A program made the position numbers and the translations under genes. The notes under the pieces were generated by a model. That model was not told the origin of the DNA. It saw only the letters and a list, made by a program, of their open reading frames with translations, and made no database searches. From Acidimicrobiales bacterium (lineage in GTDB: Bacteria; Actinomycetota; Acidimicrobiia; Acidimicrobiales; SZUA-35), in contig JAWKIO010000005.1 of the NCBI GenBank assembly GCA_041394265.1, forward strand, positions 3,348,001 through 3,412,000: a stretch of DNA of 64,000 nt, given 5' to 3'. How positions within the stretch are numbered: position 1 is the stretch's first letter; every line of letters begins with the position of its first letter. Shown here one piece after another: positions 58,990 through 64,000 of the stretch.

Positions 58990-60503
58990 GGCGACCCCTC
59001 GTCGATCGACGTCGCCAGCAGTCGGGTGAACTCGGCGGCGCCGGACTGGGTGACATGCGTGAGATCGCTCCACAACCCGGGATCCTGGAGGGTCGAGCTC
59101 AAGTCGACGACCTTCACCTCGGCCGGCAACACACCTTCGAGCTGCTCGAGCGCGGCGGCGGTATCGGGGAGCAGATTGGGTGCGAGATCGAGGGCCGCCG
59201 GGTTGAGCGGGGCGCCGATCACGATGACGTCCTGGCCGTTGTCGACCATACGCTGCGCTGCTGCCGCGATGACCTCGGCTCGCGACGCACAGAAGCTCGT
59301 CGCCCCGAGGCGGGGTGCGTACTCCTCGAGGTGGGCGGCGAGCGCCGCAGCGTCAGGCGAAGACTTCTTGTCGCCGTTGCCCGGGGCTTCACGCTGGGGC
59401 CCGGGCGGCCCGAGGATCACCGAAATCGGGTCGAGCGTCCGAAACCAGCCCGACGAGGCAAACGCCCGACGCCGGTTCTCGAGGCGGACGAGGAACTGCT
59501 CGGGACGATCATTCGGTTCGCAGTCGATCAGCAAATCGATCGCTCCCATCATCCACACGACCGTCTGCGGGTGGATGTATTGATCGACCTCGGGGAACCA
59601 GTGCTGTTGGACTTCGGCCAGCGAACCCGGGAGGAAGGCATTGCCGACCGGCCGCCCGCTGAGGTCTGCGAGGAGCGGCACGTCGATGGCGGCGCCCGCC
59701 TGCGAGGTGCCGTACACGACGAGATCAATGGGATCGGACTGGGCCCGCAGCCACTCGTAGTTGGGAAGCGTCGAGAAGAAATGGAACAGGTCGGTCATCA
59801 CCGCGGCCTGGAGCAGCCGAGACAACTCGGCCGATGCGAGGAGCGCTCGAGAGGTCGCAGCGAGTGTGCCATCGGCGACCACGTCGTCGTAGCTCAGCGG
59901 CTCGCCCGCGCCCGGCTGGCCACAACCGGTTTCGAGCACAGCCCGTTCGAAGAAGGCCCGTCCGAGGGCACGCCCTTCCGGTGAGCCGACGAACCCCTCG
60001 AGCGCTCCGTCATTGATTCGCTGCGTTGCCTGCTCGACCTGGTCGGCCAGCTCGCCGATGGACTGGCGCCAGCGACCGATGTCGCCGCCGCAGGTGGCGT
60101 CCATCGTCTCGATCGTCGCCGTGATCGCTTCGAAGCGCTGGCGAAGGTCGTCGTCGGGCAAGGTCGCCACCAGGTCGGCGAGCACCCAGACCGGAAGGTC
60201 GCCTTCGACGTTTTGCATCAGCTCCGGGTCCAATGGTTCCCCCTCGATCAGTGCTGCCGGTGGGGCGGTGACCACGGCACCATCGGGACAGTCGAGCACT
60301 TCCTCCTCAAAGCCGTATTCGTCGACCACGGTGGTGCGCGTGCACTCGCTCTCGTCGACGGTCACGGCAGCGGCCGGTTGGCCGACTGCGGCGATGACCC
60401 GATCGGCGACCTCGTAGCCCTCGGCATCGGATTGGCCGCAGGCGGAGGCAGCCATGAGGGTGGCGAGCAGCGTCGGAAGGAGTGGGCGGAAGCGCATCAG
60501 CAT
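58986..60503 (-). CDS. SGNH-like lipoprotein of the MBOAT operon
   Basis: A 505-aa lipoprotein: signal MLMRFRPLLPTLLATLMAAS with the lipobox Cys of SAC. Residues about 40-230 are an extracytoplasmic helical region with several Cys. The C-terminal part (about 250-505) resembles an SGNH domain: LVVYGTSQAGAAIDVP, PQTVVWMMGAIDLLIDC, VIVIGAPLNP and SDLTHVTQSG. It shares this layout with the downstream protein, so the two look like diverged paralogues acting at the outer face, probably presenting or transferring acyl groups with the MBOAT protein 3 bp upstream. Confidence 0.78.
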   Translation of the reverse strand: MLMRFRPLLPTLLATLMAASACGQSDAEGYEVADRVIAAVGQPAAAVTVDESECTRTTVVDEYGFEEEVLDCPDGAVVTAPPAALIEGEPLDPELMQNVEGDLPVWVLADLVATLPDDDLRQRFEAITATIETMDATCGGDIGRWRQSIGELADQVEQATQRINDGALEGFVGSPEGRALGRAFFERAVLETGCGQPGAGEPLSYDDVVADGTLAATSRALLASAELSRLLQAAVMTDLFHFFSTLPNYEWLRAQSDPIDLVVYGTSQAGAAIDVPLLADLSGRPVGNAFLPGSLAEVQQHWFPEVDQYIHPQTVVWMMGAIDLLIDCEPNDRPEQFLVRLENRRRAFASSGWFRTLDPISVILGPPGPQREAPGNGDKKSSPDAAALAAHLEEYAPRLGATSFCASRAEVIAAAAQRMVDNGQDVIVIGAPLNPAALDLAPNLLPDTAAALEQLEGVLPAEVKVVDLSSTLQDPGLWSDLTHVTQSGAAEFTRLLATSIDEGSP

Positions 60504-60506
60504 GAA

Positions 60507-61910
60507 TCAGAACTGGAAATACACGAACGGTCGGGGTGCGCCGCCGGAGAACAGGGCGACGGCGACCACGGTGAGCGACACGAGCACGCCGGCGACGGCC
60601 GGTCGTTCCCACAGCAGTCGGGGTGCGAGGACGCGGGTGCGGGCCAGACCGTCGATGGCGAGCATCACGACGAACGCCCCGAACACGAATGTGGTGTCGG
60701 CCGGCGACCATGCGCCAGGCTCGAGCGCAAGTTGGCGCAGGACGGCTCGGGAGGTGGCGAAGTCCGGCGCCCGGAAGAAGACCCAGGCAAAGCACACGGC
60801 GGCGAACGTGGCAGCAACGGCCGGAAGGTCGCGCCAGCGCAGGGGTCCGTCATCGACCCGACCGCCACGAACCAAGCGATGAACCACGAGGAACGAGCCG
60901 TGCAGCGTTCCCCAGACCACGAAGTTCCACGAGGCACCGTGCCACAGCCCGCCGAGGACCATGGTGGCCATGAGGTTCACGTACGTGCGAACGTGGCCCT
61001 TCCGGTTGCCGCCGAGTGGGATGTAGAGGTAGTCCCGGAGCCAGTTGGACAGCGACATGTGCCAGCGCCGCCAGAACTCGGTGATGTTCCGACTCAGGTA
61101 CGGTTGGGTGAAGTTGAGCGTCAGCTCGATGCCGAGGAGGCGCGACACCCCACGGGCGATGTCGGTGTAGCCCGCAAAGTCGCCGTAGATCTGGATGGCG
61201 AAGGCCAGGATGCCGGTGAAGACCGAGATCCAGGACTGCTGGGTCGGATCGGTGAAGGCTCGGTCGGCGATGGCGGCGACTCCGTCGGCGAGCACCACCT
61301 TCTTGAACAGGCCGAGCAGAATGAGTCCGAGGCCGGACTGCAGCTGGGCCTGGTTCACCGAGCGCTGATGGGACTGGAGCTGGGGGAGGAGGATCTTCGC
61401 CCGCTCGATCGGGCCGGCGACGAGCTGGGGGAAGTACGCCACGAAGGTGGCGAAGACGAGCAGATCATCGACGGCCTCGAGTCGGCGCCGGTAGACGTCG
61501 ATCGTGTACGACATCGTCTGGAAGGTGTAGAAGCTGATGCCGACCGGCAGCACCACGTCCAGAAATGGCTTGTTCGGGTCGAGCCCGAGTCCGCCGACCA
61601 TGTCGGCGAAACTGTCGACGAAGAAGTTCGCGTACTTGAAGACCCCGAGAATGCCGAGGTTGGTCACCATCGACACGATCAACAGCCGCTTTCGAGCCGA
61701 CGGCTCCTCGGTCCTCGCCAGCAGCTGACCGACGGAATAGTCGACCACGGTCGAGATGGCCAGCAACCCGAGGAAGCGCCAATTCCAGCGGCCGTAGAAG
61801 TAGATCGACCCGATGAGGAGGACGTGATTTCGGAATCTCGCCGGCAACCGCCAGTAGAGGAGCAGTGCGATGGCGAAGAAGATGGCGAAATCGATGGAGT
61901 TGAAGAGCAT
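60507..61910 (-). CDS. MBOAT-family O-acyltransferase (AlgI-like)
   Basis: A 467-aa polytopic membrane enzyme that passes acyl groups, usually acetyl, across the membrane for polysaccharide O-acylation. Typical blocks: FNSIDFAIFFAIALLLYWRL, GISFYTFQTMSYTIDVYRR, PQLVAGPIERA, SRNITEFWRRWHMSLSNWLRDYLYIPLGGNRKG in parts, and the catalytic His in GGLWHGASWNFVVWG. About ten to twelve helices are present. It heads an operon with two SGNH-like genes. ATG 61910 is chosen over a TTG one codon before. Confidence 0.94.
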   Translation of the reverse strand: MLFNSIDFAIFFAIALLLYWRLPARFRNHVLLIGSIYFYGRWNWRFLGLLAISTVVDYSVGQLLARTEEPSARKRLLIVSMVTNLGILGVFKYANFFVDSFADMVGGLGLDPNKPFLDVVLPVGISFYTFQTMSYTIDVYRRRLEAVDDLLVFATFVAYFPQLVAGPIERAKILLPQLQSHQRSVNQAQLQSGLGLILLGLFKKVVLADGVAAIADRAFTDPTQQSWISVFTGILAFAIQIYGDFAGYTDIARGVSRLLGIELTLNFTQPYLSRNITEFWRRWHMSLSNWLRDYLYIPLGGNRKGHVRTYVNLMATMVLGGLWHGASWNFVVWGTLHGSFLVVHRLVRGGRVDDGPLRWRDLPAVAATFAAVCFAWVFFRAPDFATSRAVLRQLALEPGAWSPADTTFVFGAFVVMLAIDGLARTRVLAPRLLWERPAVAGVLVSLTVVAVALFSGGAPRPFVYFQF

Positions 61911-62008
61911 CAACGACCTCGGGGGCGGAAGCGCTCAAACTACCAGTTCGGCGGCAAGGATCAGGGATGCCACAGTGTGGCCCGGCGGTCTGGATACGGT
62001 ACGGAACC

Positions 62009-63139
62009 ATGAAGTTGCTCCGAGCCCTGATCGTCGTTCTCGGGTTCGTCCTGCTGGCCTCGTGTGGCGGCGATGGCGGTTCTGACAGCGCGGGAAGCGA
62101 TGTCACGACCGACGAGGGCGACAACGAGGGTGAGCTCGACGCAAGCGGGAGTGAGGGCGAGCCGGTCGAAATCGTCACCGGAGAACTGGAACCGGTGAGT
62201 GGTTGCTACGTCACGGCCAGCGAGGTCGATCTCACTCCGGTCTGGGCTGGTCAGGCACCGGGGTTGGCGGTGGCGGTCAGCCGCGACGACCAAGTCATCT
62301 ACACCACCCAACCTGCGGACGCCGACACCAATGGGACGGGCGCCTTCAGTGACGTCGACGTCGAGCTGGGAACCGCCTACCGCTACTCGGTCGAGACGAT
62401 CGACGCCGACGGCAATCGCAGCGAGGCCATGTCCTGTGGCAGCGGGCAGCTCCTCGCCCAGAGCGGTGAGATCGCCTGCGGCGTGCGGGTCAGCGATGTC
62501 GGCCTCCCGGAGGTGAGCTGGGACGGGGTCTTGCTCGTTCAGAAGGTCACCGTCCTGCGCAATGGGACCGAGGTGGGGAGCGATGTCACGAGCCCGTTCG
62601 CCGACATCGAAGCCCCGGTCGGCGCAGCGTCCGAGTACTCGATCGTCGTCGCCGACTCGACCGACCAGGGTCGAGCGGAGCAGACGATCGCCTGCGGCGA
62701 GGCGACGCCGAACGTGGCCGAGGCTGGTGGCACCTTCGACCTCGCGGGTGCCATCGAAGCGTCGGACAACTTCCCGTCGCCTTACCAGTACGTTCGGCTC
62801 CAGCCGATCTGCCCCGGCTGCGACGACACGATCGAGCTCTACCTCGTTCCGTCGACAACCGAGCCGACCGGCCACGAGGTCGCGCAAGCCTGGGCGAACG
62901 GATCCGCCACCGACCCGACCGGTCAGCAGTGGGCGTTCGACCCGCTCGACGCCGCTTCGGTGATCGACGAGGCACAGCGAGCAGGAGCCGAGGTCACCTA
63001 CGAGATCGACATCGACACCGGTCTGGTGCGTTCGTGGACGATCGACGGCGTCGGGGTGAAGTACGAGTGTGTCGAGGTCGACACGGCGCCGATCGACATG
63101 CGCGACCGGGCGTGCACGGTCGGCATCTTCAACGATTGA
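62009..63139 (+). CDS. Lipoprotein with fibronectin-like repeats
   Basis: A 376-aa lipoprotein: signal MKLLRALIVVLGFVLLASCG with lipobox ASC, an acidic Ser/Glu/Asp linker, then two Fn3-like beta units (about 75-165, AYRYSVETIDADGNRSEA; about 170-235, EYSIVVADSTDQGRAEQ), each with Cys that may pair. The C-terminal domain (about 250-376) has CPGCDDTIELYLVP, ARAGAEVTYEIDIDTG-like strands and two more Cys. ATG 62009 follows GGAACC. It is divergent from the MBOAT operon, but no direct link can be shown. Confidence 0.78.
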   Translation: MKLLRALIVVLGFVLLASCGGDGGSDSAGSDVTTDEGDNEGELDASGSEGEPVEIVTGELEPVSGCYVTASEVDLTPVWAGQAPGLAVAVSRDDQVIYTTQPADADTNGTGAFSDVDVELGTAYRYSVETIDADGNRSEAMSCGSGQLLAQSGEIACGVRVSDVGLPEVSWDGVLLVQKVTVLRNGTEVGSDVTSPFADIEAPVGAASEYSIVVADSTDQGRAEQTIACGEATPNVAEAGGTFDLAGAIEASDNFPSPYQYVRLQPICPGCDDTIELYLVPSTTEPTGHEVAQAWANGSATDPTGQQWAFDPLDAASVIDEAQRAGAEVTYEIDIDTGLVRSWTIDGVGVKYECVEVDTAPIDMRDRACTVGIFND

Positions 63140-63251
63140 TCACTCGATTCGGTCGAGTCCTCAATCGAAAGGCGTCGTTGCCGATGGTGGGGTCGTGTCA
63201 CTCCTCGCAACCCCCATCACCCTGCCCCGTCATCGACGCTCCGGCGTTCGC

Positions 63252-63368
63252 ATGAGCTGCCACGAGTGCGACGTTGCCTGGACCGGTCCGATCGAATCGA
63301 CGTGCTGGGTGTGTGAAAGCCCGGGGCAGCCCGGTCCGCCGCCATCGATCTATCCCGATATCGACTGA
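63252..63368 (+). CDS. Tiny zinc-ribbon protein
   Basis: A 38-aa open frame: MSCHECDVAWTGPIESTCWV, with CxxC at residues 3-6 and CxxC at 18-21, then a Pro-rich tail ending SIYPDID. Two CxxC knuckles 11 residues apart are a classic zinc ribbon. No clear Shine-Dalgarno sequence is seen and the gene is very short, but the spaced cysteines argue for a real product. It lies between the lipoprotein gene and the enoyl-CoA hydratase. Confidence 0.6.
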   Translation: MSCHECDVAWTGPIESTCWVCESPGQPGPPPSIYPDID

Positions 63369-63397
63369 TCGCAACGCCAGACCCCGCCCGGGGGCGT

Positions 63398-64000
63398 TCA
63401 CCAGCCGGATGGCACCCAGGGGGCGTCGGCGCGGTCACGGAATGCGGCGATTCCGGCCTGCGCCTCGTCGGATTCGAACAGCTCACGTGACCGTTTGGTG
63501 GTCCACTCGAACGCTGCCGCCTGATCGAGCTCGGGTACCCGAGTGATCAGGTCCTTTGCCGCGGCGAGCGCCAGCGGGCCCCCACGGACGATCATCGAGA
63601 TGTAGTGCTCGATCCGCTCATCGAGGGCGTCGGCGGGAACGGCATCGTTGATCAGACCGACTTCCGCGGCCCGCTGCGGCGTGAATCGCTCCCCGGTGAG
63701 GAACAGCTCGCTCGCATCGGCCCGGCGCATCTTCGGGAGACACACGACCGAGATGACGGCAGGCGCCACACCCAATCGCACCTCGGTGAAGCCGATCTTG
63801 GCGTCGTCACGCATCACCGAGATGTCGCAGACGGCCGCCAGGCCGACACCGCCACCCGTGGCGTGGCCGTCGATTCGGCCGATCACCGGCTTGGGCGACC
63901 CGAGGATGATCTCGAACACCTCGACGAACGTTCGCCCCGAATTGCCGGCGACACCCGGCTTCGCGTCCTTCAGATCGGCGCCGGCGCAGAACGTGTTGCC
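63398..64000 (-). CDS. Enoyl-CoA hydratase/isomerase family protein, partial
   Basis: The C-terminal ~200 residues of a crotonase; the 5' part is beyond the window end and the frame is open to the last base. Visible: FCAGADLKDA (first oxyanion-hole block), SPKPVIGRIDGHATGGGVGL (second block with GGG), CDISVMRDDAKIGFTEVRLGVAP, and AAEVGLINDAVP. The Glu in FTEVRLG fits one catalytic Glu. It would hydrate enoyl-CoA in beta-oxidation, or act on a related acyl-CoA. AtuE/methylglutaconyl-CoA-hydratase-like proteins are similar. Confidence 0.92.
   Translation of the reverse strand, partial: GNTFCAGADLKDAKPGVAGNSGRTFVEVFEIILGSPKPVIGRIDGHATGGGVGLAAVCDISVMRDDAKIGFTEVRLGVAPAVISVVCLPKMRRADASELFLTGERFTPQRAAEVGLINDAVPADALDERIEHYISMIVRGGPLALAAAKDLITRVPELDQAAAFEWTTKRSRELFESDEAQAGIAAFRDRADAPWVPSGW

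Overview
This is a high-GC, gene-dense bacterial chromosome segment. It most likely comes from an actinobacterium, and my guess is the class Acidimicrobiia (Ilumatobacter-like). The pointers are several F420/flavin luciferase-like oxidoreductases, a mycothiol-dependent-isomerase-like protein, frequent GTG/TTG starts, 4-bp start/stop overlaps, TetR/GntR regulators, a PknB-type kinase, menaquinone synthesis and a 6C-RNA-like locus. The taxonomy is inference only.

Positions 1-31 kb are mostly housekeeping. They hold the end of an acyl-CoA synthetase, citrate synthase, a LysR regulator overlapping an acyl-CoA carboxyltransferase, a probable 6C RNA, a sugar kinase, a DUF4214/5'-nucleotidase fusion, aconitase facing a GntR regulator, secreted and lipoproteins, a nitroreductase, a stand-alone ATP-dependent DNA ligase, and a TetR-controlled operon (acyl-CoA reductase/HAD fusion, LarA-like protein, PlsC acyltransferase). 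These are followed by a luciferase-like oxidoreductase, Ddl, an ABC exporter pair, MurF, a nucleoside hydrolase, MenA, a membrane protein and another luciferase-like oxidoreductase. Three short tandem-repeat tracts sit at gene 3' ends.

Positions 32-53 kb look like a specialised island. It starts with a class II lanthipeptide locus: a luciferase-like oxidoreductase, a 142-aa precursor with an NHLP-like leader, and a LanM synthetase with a CCG-type zinc site. A small peptide paired with a JmjC/cupin oxygenase follows, then a very large protein fusing FHA, a degenerate gluzincin peptidase, an ABC exporter and a cyclic-nucleotide-binding-like domain. Next come a STAND/BTAD regulator, a membrane lipoprotein, a membrane Ser/Thr kinase, a Thr/Pro-stalk surface protein, an ECF sigma factor, a GAF-like protein, a subtilase-pseudokinase fusion, and a class I methyltransferase paired with another small peptide. 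The lanthipeptide precursor and the two orphan small peptides share a short motif, [AP]-E-V-x-G-F-[SA]. My working model is a kinase/FHA-controlled RiPP production and export system with more than one peptide substrate. The island's unity is inferred from adjacency, overlaps and domain logic.

Positions 53-64 kb hold an acyl-CoA dehydrogenase facing an alcohol dehydrogenase-TetR pair across a perfect palindrome, a tRNA-Val(CAC) abutted by copies of a ~60-nt interspersed repeat, an MBOAT/SGNH polysaccharide O-acetylation-type operon, lipoproteins, a tiny zinc-ribbon protein, and the 3' part of an enoyl-CoA hydratase gene cut by the window end.
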